Shown here in pieces: positions 1 to 27,900 of a DNA stretch of 64,000 nt (position 1 is the first letter of the stretch; each line of letters opens with the position of its first letter). Made by a program: the position numbers and the translations under genes. Under the pieces are notes generated by a model. That model was not told the DNA's origin and did not search any database. It saw only the letters and a list, made by a program, of their open reading frames with translations. Origin of the DNA: Wuchereria bancrofti (Eukaryota; Nematoda; Chromadorea; Rhabditida; Onchocercidae); contig SSBO01000008.1 in NCBI GenBank assembly GCA_005281725.1, positions 868,001-932,000 of the forward strand, written 5' to 3'.

Positions 1-833
1 AGTTGCAATGATTGAAGAAAATTTTTCCAGAAAAGGAAACATGTAAATTTTTTTTTTGGAACATTCGATTTGATCATGCTTTAAAGGAAAAACGGAAAAT
101 ACTAGAAAGTTGTTGATTTCTTATGCTTCCAAATTCAAAAATTACAAATTGCATGATTCTGAAGAATTTAAAGATCTTTTTTAAATTTCAAAGGATGTCA
201 CTAAATTTCTTTAAAGAGAAAAATTAGTTTAATTGTCTAGAAAGATATTTGTTCCTTCCATATTTGGTCGATGAGCTTGTACGATGTGGCTGTGGACATA
301 CAATCTACCCGGGTCACTTACCCGAAAGGAGCTAACTGCAAAAATAGAAATATAAAGTAGAAAAAATTTCTCTTAGCCCCTTTTTCTTTCTCTTACGCCA
401 TTCCTGCAGTTTACCCTCAACCCTGCCCCTTCCTCTTAATGAAATCGTTAAAATAATGTATCACTTGAAACTCTTCTCTTTAACCATCAATTTGCGCATT
501 CACTGATTTCGTGATTTTCTTTCAAAAAACAGAATCTTGAAGATGAAATTTCCACTGGACATAGGGCTTTCAACGCGAATTGTTTCGTAACATATTTGAA
601 AGTGGAAAAAATCCCACTTCGTGAGAAAACATGAGGAAAGTTGTTAGTGGGAAACTGTTGACAAATACACAAATACTTTCTTCGAAAGATATGAGAATGA
701 AAATCTTAACAGAAGAAGTCGTTAAATTCTGCTGTTTAATAATTTAGTACTTAAGTTATATGGGAAAAGCAACATTTTGCATCACATTTTACGAAATGAA
801 ATTCCTTGAAATTAAAAAATGCCTTCCTTTTAG
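1..833. other. Region upstream of chd-1
   Basis: This A/T-rich stretch precedes the first chd-1 exon I can support. A more balanced patch at about 245-345 contains a 29-codon open frame (271-360, + strand, starting MSLYDVAVDIQ). It does not splice in phase into the chd-1 exon at 834, so it is either chance, an upstream ORF or part of another transcript. The stretch probably holds the chd-1 promoter, or an intron if an undetected first exon lies further left. No core promoter motif is clear. Confidence 0.4.
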
Positions 834-834
834 A
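833..834 (+). promoter_or_regulatory. Possible trans-splice acceptor of chd-1
   Basis: The sequence cctttta|g is followed by an open stretch reaching the proposed ATG at 902, giving a 68-base 5' UTR if a spliced leader is added here. Nematode mRNAs are often trans-spliced at such sites. The same signal could instead be an ordinary cis acceptor for an unseen first exon, so the assignment is tentative. Confidence 0.3.
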
Positions 835-901
835 ATTACCGACAAAAGATAATGGGATCAATACGGTAGGAAAAAAATTCGAGGAAGGCAACGATGGAGA
901 A

Positions 902-15475
<14,574 letters not shown>

Positions 15476-15576
15476 TGTTAAAACTCACTTCATTTTTTGT
15501 GTTCTTCCTCTTTCCTTTCAAAATATTACGGGTCAAGCAACTATGCATATGAATTGTACATTTATTTTAGAATTTC

Positions 15577-15582
15577 AATAAA
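15577..15582 (+). terminator. Probable chd-1 polyadenylation signal
   Basis: A canonical AATAAA lies 102 bases after the chd-1 stop codon in A/T-rich 3' sequence, and it is the first such hexamer downstream of the stop. Position and sequence fit a metazoan poly(A) signal. Confidence 0.6.
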
Positions 15583-16915
15583 AGGCTAAAGGTAAATTTT
15601 AGTTCGTCACTGCTTTAATTTAAGAAAGAAATTGCTAAAAATTGTTTCCTACTCTGCGTTATATGAAATTTTTGCAGAAATTTTCCGCGTCGTGTTTTAA
15701 TAATTTTCCGAAATCTCTCTTTTTGTATGAGAATTGTTTAAAGGAAGCATGACACCCTAAATATTCAGTTAAACAGTTAAGCAGTTTAGCACCCGACGTT
15801 TTTCTTTTTTAAAATTATTTACTATTGCTTGCCTGCTCTGTGCATATTTATAAGTGATTGTTAATATGTTAATAATAGGAATGAACTAAATAATTGAAGG
15901 GAATTTGAGGAAAAGTTTTGTTTTCGTCTCTTTTCCACGTATGGAAATCTAGAAGCTTCCATGTAAACATGTTTAATCACCAGAACAGTTAAATACGTCA
16001 AAAACATGGAGGTTTGGGTATCTGTTAAGATTTGGGTGGTACATGCCGTGGAATTCGAGTGACATGTCAACATCTATTTCTGAAGTGGTAACTGATGTCA
16101 TTCATGGTAGTACAAACTCAATGATGTAAAGTTTACGTGGCGATAATCTCGTGTTTGTTTTTTTGTCTTAAAATTTTCTCTTCCATATTTCGTGCCGTAA
16201 CAAACTATTCATGTACTATTTTGCATATTTCTGAATCTTTGTCGTCTATTTACATTACTTCCCGCTCCTCTATGTATTGTTTCTGACTAGCTATTTCACC
16301 TAATTTGTATTAAATAATATATGATAGAGTGTATTTGACCATATGTTTTCAAACCATGATCATATGCAGTAACTGGTAGATACGCACGGTTTTAATTATT
16401 TCTGCAATCATTCATATCACCATGAATCTTGATATCAATGGACATGAAATGGAGTGACCAATAGGACAACGATATTTAAGAATAGCAGGAATGACGTGGC
16501 TTCGGTAGAGATTGAATTCAGCTGGTTAGGAGGTTGTCGGGGTGATACATCGTCGCAATAGTTGGAGTTCAGGAGTGAAGGATAACTAGAAACTATAAAG
16601 TAATTGGATATCAAGGCTATAACATTTTGCAATTACGGATAGGATGATTCGAATTAACAATATAAAGTCCGAACTAGAAGTTACACAAGTATGGGTCAAT
16701 TCAGATTTAAGCTGTGACGAGATAATTATACCAGGATACGGCACGCTTTACGTATAAAGAAGTGTGGATTACGCATTATCATTGATATTAAAGATAATGC
16801 ATAGAAACAATCGCTTCATATTAAAGATAATATGCGGTTCAGCTCTCGAAGACAATTCAAATTATCGGAACGCACATTTACTTCCTCTGAAAACATAAAC
16901 AGATCTAATGTTACA

Positions 16916-17104
16916 CTATAACAGCAGTAACTGAGTGGGGAGGGGAGAGAGAAGAATTAGAAGGACTAGACCGGAATTCGAAAAATGAAATTCTGTGGCC
17001 AGTTTATGCCATAATGTGTACATCTTTCCAGTTCCAACTAGTCCTAAGTCCGTATATTTAATTAAGTTAAAGTGAAAAATCAGTTGTGTTCGCCAACCCG
17101 ACAT
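16916..17104 (-). other. Minus-strand 62-codon open frame, unknown
   Basis: This frame begins MSGWRTQLIFHFNLIKY and ends in a Leu-rich hydrophobic stretch (LVLLILLSPL) just before the stop. No family is recognised. It sits about 460 bases upstream of the ubiquilin start on the opposite strand. Its composition is less extreme than the surrounding DNA, which allows a small gene or divergent transcript. An open frame of this length is also expected by chance in a window of this size. Confidence 0.15.
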
Positions 17105-17559
17105 ACGTGACTTCTAAACGGATTAAATCACTCGTGGTGCTTACATTTAACGGACCACGACTCTAGCGTTACGGCCACATTAGTTGCTGTTACGACGGGT
17201 GTAGTAGGTCTTTGTTCGGTCGCTACCTTGCGGGGTGTTTGCTGGTGTGTTTAGGAGTTTGCGGTGGTCGTTGATTTTTGGTGGTACGGGGGATTGCTAT
17301 TCGAGGTGGAAATAGACTCGATATGAAGTACATATCTGGATGGGATTGCAAGAGTTGTTGTAATAGGATGAGTCATTGTAGGACAATTGAAAGTTTCTTA
17401 ATTTCTAATTTTGTTTTGCTTGAGATGGGAAATAATGAAAAGACATATGTTTTCAGAAATGATTTTGATCGGAATACTATTATCGAACTTAGAAATGAAG
17501 TTGTCGTAATTAATTATCTTGCTGGACTTTTATATGTTTTTTAATAATTTCCGAAATTT

Positions 17560-17568
17560 AGATCAATA
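17560..17568 (+). promoter_or_regulatory. Likely trans-splice acceptor and leader of ubiquilin
   Basis: The sequence gaaattta|g ends at 17561, followed after seven bases by the ubiquilin ATG (17569). A very short leader directly behind a TTTAG acceptor is typical of spliced-leader addition in nematodes. The site would fix the mRNA 5' end if confirmed. Confidence 0.45.
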
Positions 17569-20500
17569 ATGACGGATTCTGGTAGTGATGATGAGGTTCA
17601 GAACAAAATAAATCTGAAAGTGAAGACTACTACGGAAGGCTATGATGTTATGGTATCGGAAAAAGCCACTGTTTTAAAGGTGTGCGTTTATTTCATTGTG
17701 TATAACTTTTTTGTTTCTGCTATTTTAGATTGTTGTTTTTTTTGTTGTCATATTGATTATACTGTTCACATACAACTGCTTTTAAATTCGTCTCTTATAT
17801 GAAATATGGAAATACCATAGGCCACAAATTTTCTCTTTCTTTTATTCTTTGTTTGGTTGTGCATGCTACCACAACACTGGTAGAACATAACTAGGAAAGT
17901 ACTTTTCATCATATTATTTTTATTCTAGTGAAAATTAAAATCGAAAATTAAAATTCATATTATTAAAATTAAAATCGAAAAATAATCCATATTATTATGG
18001 TGACTGAAATTCCAGGTTAAGGCAGTACTGTCAGAAAAAATTAATCAACCACCTGAAAAGCTTTGTCTCATATTTTCCGGGAAGATTCTGAAAGACCATG
18101 AAACACTCAATAAACTTTGTAAGTCCAATTTTACTTTGGCTCTTTGTAGTACTTTTTTGGAAAACTCTTCTTTATAAGTAGAGTTAATACTGATTGCGAT
18201 AATTTACTACTCGCATTGTATCCTTAATCTCTTTCCCACTAATACTGAGGAACAGTTTATATGAGGTTGATAAGGACACATTAAGGAGGATAATAGCTTG
18301 ATTTGAATTGGGTATTTTATATTTTATAGTGACCATCTTTCGTTACTGTTTTAAATCTTTTAAACAAATAAATTTCAGCTATTAGAGATGGTATGGCTAT
18401 TCATCTTGTTATACGTAATTCACAGCGGGTAAGGAGAATTTCATTTAATTTTTATTCGTCCGATTTTTTTTTTGAGATTAACTTTATTTTTATTTTATTT
18501 ATTATCATTACCGTATTACAGCCCGCTGCAGCTAGCACTGCATCTGGAACTGGATCAACTCCAGTAAGTTTTTTACTGCTTTTGGTTTTCAAAAATTATA
18601 TTCATAGTTGTAATAACTCAAATGCTTGTATTAAATACTGTCTCTCCTTTCTCCTTAGTTTTTCTTAAAGTTATTTGTTGAAACAGAGTGCAACATTGGG
18701 AGGAAATCCGATGGGTGGTGCATTAGGAATGGCGCAGCACATGATGCAAAACCCAGATGCAATACGCGAGATGACGAACAGTCCAATAGTTCAATCATTG
18801 CTGAACAATCCAGACATAATACGGTCACTGATTGCAGATAATCCACAGATTCAGCAAGTTATTGAGGTAATCTTTTCTCCTTTCTGTTTTTACCACAAAA
18901 CTTGAGGAATGATAAGAATTATTGAGCTGTTGAATTTGTAACCTGAATCATGTTGTGGTTGTTTTTGATCGGTCAATTAATTCCAAGTGTTTGGTTTAAG
19001 TCAAATCCTGAGCTTGGCCATTTGTTAAATGATCCGGAAGTTATTCGACAAACGATCGAGATGGTGAGAAATCCGAGTATGTTCCAAGAGTTAATGCGTA
19101 GCCGAGACCAAGCAATACGGAATCTTCAGGTTTTGATTAATGCTGTTTTATTACTTTCTGATTTGCAGCTAATATTAAAAGTTACAACTTACAATTTTAT
19201 ACTTAAACTTGCAAAATTTACAACTTATACTTTTTCAATTTTAATCTAATGTTAAGTCCCAAGAGTTGATTGAATGAATGGTCACTTCAGGGTATTCCGG
19301 GTGGACAAGCAGCATTACAACGTTTATACCAGGATGTACAGGAACCACTGTTGAACAGTGCAACAAGTACTTTTGCTAACAATCCCTTCGCAACTTTAGC
19401 AGATAATTCCAATAATACGGGTTAGATTTTCTATGCCTTACATTACCTTTTACTACTATATCCTTTTTTTGAATTAGGGATCATATTATATGTTGATCAA
19501 TCAACAGTCTGCTGCCAAAACATTTCCAGTCATATAGCTACCATTTAGCATCACGTAGCCAACGTGCAGGTGTTGAAAATGCCGAAGCATTGCCAAATCC
19601 TTGGGGTAATGCTACCAACACATCTGGCTCCACTCCTGCCAGTACAGGCCCTGGTAATGGCGCTTCTCAACCTTCCGCAAATTTACTGGCTGGTAAGTTG
19701 CTTTCACTACTTTAATTTCTTCATTTTCGCATTGTTTTGTTAACACTAGTAGTTATATGGTTTAATTCCCCATGAAGCAAAATGCGCACAAAATAGCCTA
19801 GTTCTGGTGCTATAGTGCACTGGATAGTGAATATCCAGTGCAGGAAGTGAATAATCTGGTCATTAATGGTTTGACTTCCAGTTTTGATTGCTGAATAGAG
19901 ACGATAGACAGAATGTCTTGTATCTTACTGCTTGTAGCTCCCCTCTTTATGTACCTCACTCATTGCTTCCTAGAAAAAAGAATGTAATCAGAACCAAATT
20001 AAAAGTTAAATTCATTGAAAAAGTGGAGTGAATTAATTTGGAGTTATATATTCACGGAGTTATATATACATATACCTACCGCCGTTTACATATAATTATT
20101 TTATATTTCTTAATATTTCCGTTGTAGAACTTGCAAATACCCTTGGTATGCCGGAAAATCCACCAATGTTATCTGACTCGAATGCTTATGCACGACTGCT
20201 CAATAGCGAGGCGTTTACTAATACTATGAATATGATTCGACAGAATCCGTCGTTGTTATCACAGGTTTACAGTTGTTTTCCTTCTTTAATTTAATTTCTT
20301 GTATTTGTGTTTGAAAAACATGAACATGGAAAATATGTTGCTCATAATTTCAGATGCTCTCATCAGGCCCCGCAGTTTCATCGACTATGGAGCAGTACAT
20401 ACGGAATGCTATGCCACATTTTCGAAATACTGTAAAACTTTATTTTTTTAAATGAAATCCAAATTTAAGATAGTCGAATTCTCTTTTTTGCTCAATGCAG

Positions 20501-22345
20501 TTCGAGAGAATCACTTTTTGTATTGAATTATCCTTAACAGAAGGCATCGTAACTATCATCCAGTTTTGTGCTCATTTCAGTTTTTGAAATTTTGTAGTAA
20601 CGCTTCTAGATCTGGAATTTATTTTATTTACATTAACAAACTATATAGGTGTATTAACCTGAAGTAACCAATTTTAAAAAAAGAAATTCATCTTGAATTT
20701 AAGATCAGTTTTAGCATTTGTGTATTGAATTTCCAGATGCAAAATCCAGAAATGTTGCGAACAATTTCTAATCCGAGAGTGCTCGAAGCATTCCATCAAA
20801 TTCACACTGGCATGGATACTTTACGTCGTGAAGCTCCACAGCTTCTACCTCCTGGATTGTAAGTAGATCTTTTTGTTTCCTAGTATTCACATAAAAGTAG
20901 TAAGAATTTATAGAATAGATTTTTTTCTGTCATTTTGCAACATCGATTTTTCAGTTTTTCAACTGCTGCAGCAGCGACTACAACGACGCCCAGTACAAAT
21001 GCCAGGTTTGCGTTTGATCATTTCTTTTATGATGTTAAAGTTAAAAATTTTTTTTTCCTGAAAATGCTCTTCAAACCGGAAGAACGAAGTGTAAAATGAT
21101 TATCGATCGATTGATGCATACTAATAATGTAAAGATAAGATGTCGTTTAAAAACTTGTATTTTTTAAGTGATTCAATTACAACTGGCACAGCACAAGGTA
21201 CGGGAACGACGACAACAACTACTTCCTCCGCTCCGACTACCGAACAAGCAATGATGATGCTTAATTTAATTAGACAAATGACTGGCGCTACTCTTGTAAG
21301 TTTGCTTTGGTCTTTATCATTTGGAAGTCAAACACAGTAGTAATCGTTCCAAAACACTAACATAGACTTGAAATTTTGTGTTTTTTCATGGCCACTCAAT
21401 GCTATAAGCAGTTTGGTTATTGGATACATGATTAAAATTGCAATCCATGTTTTTATGACGTGTCGTTCTGTACGCATCCAGATCAGAGTACTATCTCAAA
21501 TTTTCGAAATACCCATAACTTAGAGTGAAACTCGTTGTATCTTTCTCAGGATTTTTTTTTTTTTCGAGGACAAGGATTTTCAGGGTGGGTCAACACAACC
21601 ACCAGAAGAGCGTTATCGTAGTCAGTTAGAACAATTGACAAGTATGGGATTCAATAATCAAGAAGCGAATATTCAAGGTAATCTTAACATTTAACGATTC
21701 TCAGATCTAGGGAGAGCTTGTAGAATCAGTTGACTATAAAATGTTCTCAGCTTTTTGTCTTTAATATTCTCTTTTCTACTAGTTATAGCCGCATCATTCC
21801 CTCCAACGTATCTTCCTGATTGCATAGCCTAGTTAGAATTCTTATATGTTGTTCAGGCTAAGGGTGACAGTTTGTTGCATCTCGGCCTGCTTCAGGCTTG
21901 TGAAACGATGTATTTAGCTTAAGATTTTTTGCTACTTAAGATAATAGCCGGTATTAAATTATGAAGCGGGGATGGAAGAGTAAGCATTTCGTTGTAACCC
22001 ATACAGGAACAAGTTTTAAAGTAGTTATTAAATGATAATGGAAGAAAAGGAAGACGGAAACCCATGGTTGGAAGAATCATTTCCTTGCCTGCAGTGATCA
22101 TATTATTTAGGTAGCCTATTTTCTCGGCTGTGTGAGCTTATTAATATTTTTGGGTGTCCCAGTCTGTTATTTTTTTATAATAGTGTTTATATTTTATTGT
22201 TCAGTATATGAAAAATCTGCTGGCAAAACGCCGTGAGGGTAGTCTTCCAATAAGCTGTAATAATTGTTTTATAGCATTACTAGCAACGTTTGGTGATGTA
22301 AATGCCGCTATCGATCGACTTCTTAGTGGTGCGGGACAGCAGTGA
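17569..22345 (+). CDS. ubql-1: Ubiquilin (UBL-UBA proteasome shuttle factor)
   Basis: Ubiquilin carries ubiquitinated and misfolded membrane proteins to the proteasome in the cytoplasm: its UBL docks on the proteasome and its UBA binds ubiquitin chains. Fifteen exons join in phase to 522 residues: 17569-17679, 18016-18118, 18379-18428, 18522-18563, 18687-18866, 19001-19129, 19291-19420, 19549-19692, 20128-20264, 20354-20431, 20737-20858, 20955-21005, 21169-21295, 21584-21677, 22275-22345 (TGA). The UBL lies at about 13-84 (KLCLIFSGKILKDHETL). STI1 repeats lie at about 107-235 (MMQNPDAIREMTNSPIVQSL, NNPDIIRSLIADNPQIQQVI, then IPGG) and about 318-405. An Asn/Thr/Ala-rich linker and Thr-rich stretches follow, and the UBA is at about 479-519 (LEQLTSMGF, then ALLATFGDVNAAIDRLL). 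The ATG is the first in frame. Length matches the family, and no PXX insert of the UBQLN2 type is present. Confidence 0.97.
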
Positions 22346-24916
22346 TGTACACCACGTAAAAATCATTCGCCGCTTCTTATTGGTTATTCTGTCGAGATTT
22401 TATTGTAAATTTAAATACGACTGCAAATGAAATTCACTTCTTTCATAAGCTTGAACCTTTCAAATGAAGTAAAGTTATATCTGTCTTATGTCTTATTGAT
22501 GTTCTGCTATTTGTATAAGTCGCGAACTCGTTCTTGATTATACGTAAATTGATGTGAGGCAGGTACTTCAAATGCAGTATGATACACATGAAGTGGACAA
22601 AATTTGATTCCATCATTAAAACTATCAAGAAGTTATTGTTTGCATGCGAAAACAACCTCATTTGTGTGGCTCTGAATTTGGGATTTATTGAGATTTCGAT
22701 AACTGTATTAGACTTTTCTTATTGAGACAAAAATTGTGATGGTTTTCATAAAATATCTCTTCCATTCCATCAGTTAACAGTAATTATCGTCCGGATATTC
22801 GGATGAATTAACTTTGCGAAACAAACATTGTGATTTGCCGAAAATCTTTACCTGGTTTCTTGTTTTTGTCTTTGTAGGACTTTTATTAGCACTGGTTTCA
22901 TTATAGAGAAAGTTTTGGACTCCAAGAAACAACGAAGCTTGCCTACCAAAATATACGCCCTTGATTTTAATCTTGAGATTCTAGCTTCTCATTGGAATAT
23001 GGTTTTACTAAGTTCCTGTAACTTCAAATTTCTTCCGTCTTTTGTGAGCAATTTTTCCTGTCAAAATTCAATTTTTATATTCATTGAATGGCAAATGCGT
23101 GAGTTTGCATAACTGGCACGAATTTCGTTATTCATTTTTGTCAGCTGCTTCGTTGCAAATTTAGCCTCTCGGGATGTGATAAATAGCTGAAATGTTGATT
23201 TTACGCTAAAAGTTTTTTCCAGATTGGTCATGGTACTCCCGTAGTTCTGAAATAAATTTTTTTTTTTTTTTAATTCTTGATTCAGTTCGCAGCTAATGCG
23301 TTATGTTTGATCATGTTTAGGACGCTGATGTTGCCCGCTTTATAATTCAGTTTTGCCTTGGGAATTAGTCCATTAATTCTTCATGAATCTATACTTATTA
23401 TTAAATGTATCTACATCATTTTAATTATGTGATGTCGATATGATATAAGAGAGAGGGCTTAGAGATGAAGTTGTAAAGGGATGATGGTCTAATAATGAGA
23501 CAGAGTGTCGAGATGTCAGTCTGAAATTTATGTATGTAAACCAGGTAACCTGTCAAGGGGATGTTGGAACTTCGTACCCAGTTCGAGTGGTGAAATAAAT
23601 TTAATATCAAGTACGATAAGGAAATTGTTGTCACTTGAATGATGATGTAAATTGGAAGTTGTGTGGTGTTATGCTTCGATATCTATTATCAAGTATGAAT
23701 AACTCGAACATAATTAGTTTTCATCTTGAGAAAAGTCTCGAAATTTTCCTAAAAAATGTGCTAGATACATTCTCAATAAAATGGTACAACAGGTAATTTA
23801 TTTTATCAAGCATATAGTGAATAAATAAGTATATATAATTATTTTATCCATGGAGTTATTTTTGGTTTTCTCATTGTTATACAATCATTAATGTTGCCAT
23901 CTTACCAAATGACGACAACATAAATCATTTCTTTTTTTAGGAGCATCATTTTTCCTTTCCATCGCTAATTCCAAGGATTAAATATTTGTAGGATTGGTTA
24001 TGATCTTCAGTGATATTCATGAAACTAATCCATCCAATGTATTCTTTTCCTTTTTCTTTTTTTTTTCTCTTTGAAAATAGTTTCTATTCAATGATCGAAA
24101 AGCAAACGATAATGAAGTATTCCTTTTACAGATTATTTTCTTCAAATCAAATATAAATTAAGTGATGGAACAAGGTATTTATTGATATTATTTAATTCAA
24201 TTCTGTTTAATAAAAGAAAATGATAAATTCATAGAAGTTTTAATCGATTCGTTTTACTTTGTCATCTCTGTTAAGTTTGTTATTTGGGTTTTCCTTCGTA
24301 TGATTACTTAAATAATTCTTGTTAATTAATTATTGTTTAAATACTTGATCCATTTACTTATTCGCATCTTCATATTCCATTTATTTCAACTAATTAGTCT
24401 GACTATTCATTTGTTTCATTGATTATTGTTGTTCGCTTAATTACTTGTTTGTTCGTTACCATTTGTCTTGTTTGTTAAGCAAATAATGCCATCTGTATAT
24501 TTCATTCATCCATATGTATAAATTTTACAACAGTTTCATCTTTTCATTACTATTTTTTTGCTTACTATTGTCAAATAGAACTTCAGATGATGCATATGTG
24601 TTATGCATACTTGCATACTTTACTTTTTTTATAATTCGTTTATTTGGTGACAGCATTTAATTTTTATTACTCTTTAAATTTGTTCAACTTATGGTAATCA
24701 ACGATGGATGTAAATGTGCCGTTTTGAAACTTTCTATTCAGTTTTATTTCCTAAATTCGATCAAAAAATTAGCTATTTTGATTGGGAAGATGAAATTGTT
24801 TTTGTTCTAATTTGGAAGACATAATGAAATCTGATAGACATAAAAGGAGTTGATTGCATGTATATATTATCATTAGAAGGCTCGAAAGCAAAATTAACTA
24901 ATTGCTTGCTGGCTTT
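22346..24916. other. Ubiquilin 3' UTR and spacer
   Basis: The ubiquilin 3' UTR starts here. No AATAAA occurs close to the stop; candidates lie at 23251-23256 and 23775-23780, so the UTR may be 0.9 to 1.4 kb or may use a variant signal. A frame at 22915-23112 (starting MDSKKQRSLPTK) sits inside this likely UTR and is not convincing as a gene. A purine-rich patch lies at about 23430-23640. The remainder is A/T-rich with no gene I can support. Confidence 0.6.
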
Positions 24917-27900
24917 ATGGATTATTATATATTTTGCTATGTGACAAACATGATCATGAAAATTGTCCTAAAACGGCCAGATAATGCAGTATGTCATGAA
25001 AATGGTTCACAATTTTCCGGATTTCCTGAAATAGAGTTTGAAGCTTCCGAAAGTGATGAAAAGGTCTGTTACGCAATGTTTTTGTGCTTTCTATAATATT
25101 AAAATTAAAAAAAAATCCGAAATAAAGTTTAAAATTAAATGTAATTTAAGTTCTAAAATTTCAGAGTAAAATATTTAAGGTAAGATTTTCTAGTTTTTTT
25201 TAACGCAACGGCAATTTAGTGTTCAAATATCTAAATTGCTTTTAAAAAATTCGTAATATTCTAATTTTAAACACTTCTTTAAGACTCAAAAAAGCAGTAG
25301 TAATAACTGATAAATTCAGTAGTTGAAGACGTAGAAATTTTATCTCGAATTAGGATGGATAGATGCTTATTCTCAGCAACCTCTATGGAAAGACTTTATG
25401 GATGGTTCAATTTAGTTCTTTCTATCGTTTGGATATGTCAGTTCGTAATATTTACGATCTTAACAATTGGCTTATTTGTGGAGCATTTGCCGCTACGTTA
25501 AATACTAAATTGTTAAGCATTGGATGATGGCGGCCAGTTGATTGATTAGTAGTAAATGGTAATAATAATATTTTGATCTCTACCGCTGAAAGTATGTGTA
25601 TCTTGAGTTTCTTATTCATTATTGATACTATTTGCTACTACTCTTAATGGAAATTATGATGGTATTTTCCATTTTTGTAAGTTAAAATTTCTAGTAAAGA
25701 ATATTTCTTTATGATTAGAGAATTTTAAAATTTGGAATCAAAATGATGAATGAAAGCGATGAAAGCATAATAGTAATATATGTATAATCAAGATAACAGC
25801 TGTGGTTACAATTATGGTAGTAACTATGACTTTGCATATCGCAACGTTATCAATACTTATGATTGAAGTAATGAATTAGTGAGTAATGAATAGAAAAAAA
25901 TCATAACAGTGATAATAATAATAGAAATGCATATAGTAGCAGTAGTGATAATCAAGGTGATAACAAGGTTGACATATCATTCATCGCCGTGTGATTGTTC
26001 TAATCTTTCATTTATATTTCTTTTTATTTGACATTATAGATTTTGATGAAACAAGGCTAAAAAATATAAAAGGAAAATAGCAAAATGACCAAACTACACA
26101 GAAATCAATGATGAACTGAAAGATTAAACTATCAGTTAAGTCTTTCTTTCTGTACAACAAAAAATTGGTCCATCAGAAAAAGATTATCAGTAATAAATGA
26201 AATTAGTTACTATCAAGATTGCTATCACTAGACATTTCGTGAATCATCTATGTTTAATATGAATGATTTGAAAAACGAATTAGTTATGAAGCCAACATTT
26301 TCACCTGATAGTAATAATCATAACATCAAGTAATTCCGATTCATTCATTCATTCATTCATTCATTCATTCATTCATTCATTCATTCATTCATTCATTCAT
26401 TCATTAATTCAGATCAATCTTATCAAATCAGAAATGATGGCATTTTCTGCAATAATTCAGCAAAATTTGTTAATTATTCTTTTTATGTGTAATTTTCTCA
26501 GCATATGCTGTTGAAATATGATCCTTTAATTATTGCTTAATTAACTTATCTTTTTGATGACTCTTTCCCTTCCTTTAATTCATTTTATTTTTTCACTCAA
26601 ATATTTTCTTTTTCTCGAAAGATTTCCAATAAATTTTAATATATGAAATAAAATGGTGAAATGATGATTATCTACTACAATTTCTTATAATTCATTATTT
26701 TTTAAAAGCATTGTGATTATTGAGTGAGCAATTGTAGTATAAATTTTACATATTTATTAAACCATTTTTTCATTTTTCATTTAATTATTCCATTTCTTAC
26801 CATTAGTTCGATAAAAGTGAACAATTAAAATGATTAACATGGAAAAGAACTTCATCTAAAAAGTTGGTTACCCATCATTTTTTAACATATATCGGATGAT
26901 GAAGCAATAATGAAAACTTCCAGCTTGCCGTACTACCATACCATCGTCCGGAAACACGGTAAGGCTCGTTCTTTCTCCGGCAATATATCCAACATCATTT
27001 TTCTAAAGCAGTCATTTTGCCATCAATAGAATGCAATCGGTTAAGCATCCGGCAAATTCTAATTACACTTGAAATTTTATGAGTTTCATTCAGCTCAAAT
27101 CTATTTAATTTCATTCAATTTTAATTCTTCGATGCTCTCAGTTCAACAAATCAATATAAAGACATGGAATTACGAAAAGAGAGAGAGAGAAAAAAATGAG
27201 AGAGAACAGGAGTAGTAGGCTGAGGTAATTTCAAAATTAAACAATGATGGAGATTAATGACGATCGATGTGGGTGTTATGAGATAAAATTCTTAAAGAAT
27301 ATTATTTTCCATTAAGCATTTTTTTCCTTCTTTCCAAAAAAAAGGAAAGAAAAAAGATGAAAAACGAAAAAATGAAAAATATTCAGATTTCGGGAAGAAA
27401 GAGAGAAACAATTTATGAAATTTGAGACAATGATTGCTTCTTCCATCATATGCAATCGGAGAAAATATAAGATATGGAACTAAAAGATTACTTCTATGGC
27501 AGAATTTTGGATTAAAAAAAAATCTTGTACAAAAAATGTGAAATTATTCTGAAGAGAATTCAAAAATAGAAATATTATTCAAATATTTTCTGGCAATAAT
27601 CACCTTACAAACGGGATAAGAGAAAAAAAGGGATAGTTAGCAAAGACTGTAGAATTTTTAACAGCTTAATTACGTTACGGGTGCCATTTATAATGCCATT
27701 TATTTTAGTTTTCTAAATATTTCAAAATGAATGAAAGATAGTCATTATATGCAACAGTTTGGGAGATATAATTTGTTTCACTAATTAAAATACTAAATGT
27801 TTCAGTTCTTCTGCTATGCATTTCACAAGCTCTCACAGTAATTAGCGGTCAATCGTCAGAGTTAAAGAATCATTTAGAGATTATCTTACACTGAAGCAAA

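Larger units (their letters stand above)
15476..17568. other. chd-1 3' end and intergenic spacer to ubiquilin
   Basis: An AATAAA at 15577-15582, about 100 bases after the chd-1 stop, is the likely polyadenylation signal. The rest is mostly non-coding. There is a small perfect 8-bp inverted repeat at 16773-16780/16793-16800. Two modest minus-strand open frames (16435-16632 and 16916-17104; the second begins MSGWRTQLIF) lack recognisable domains. A G/T-rich, relatively GC-rich patch at about 17150-17300 probably belongs to the ubiquilin promoter or 5' leader. The length and the local poly(A) signal argue against an operon with chd-1. Confidence 0.6.

Noticed and set aside
22915..23112. 65-codon + strand frame beginning MDSKKQRSLPTK
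   Set aside because: It lies in the probable ubiquilin 3' UTR before the first AATAAA and has no recognised domain.
24940..25040. Minus-strand frame EIRKIVNHFHDILHYLAVLG behind a TTTCAG acceptor
   Set aside because: Locally as convincing as the + frame, but no in-phase partner exon on the minus strand was found, so the + chain was preferred. It is kept as a caveat to that candidate gene.
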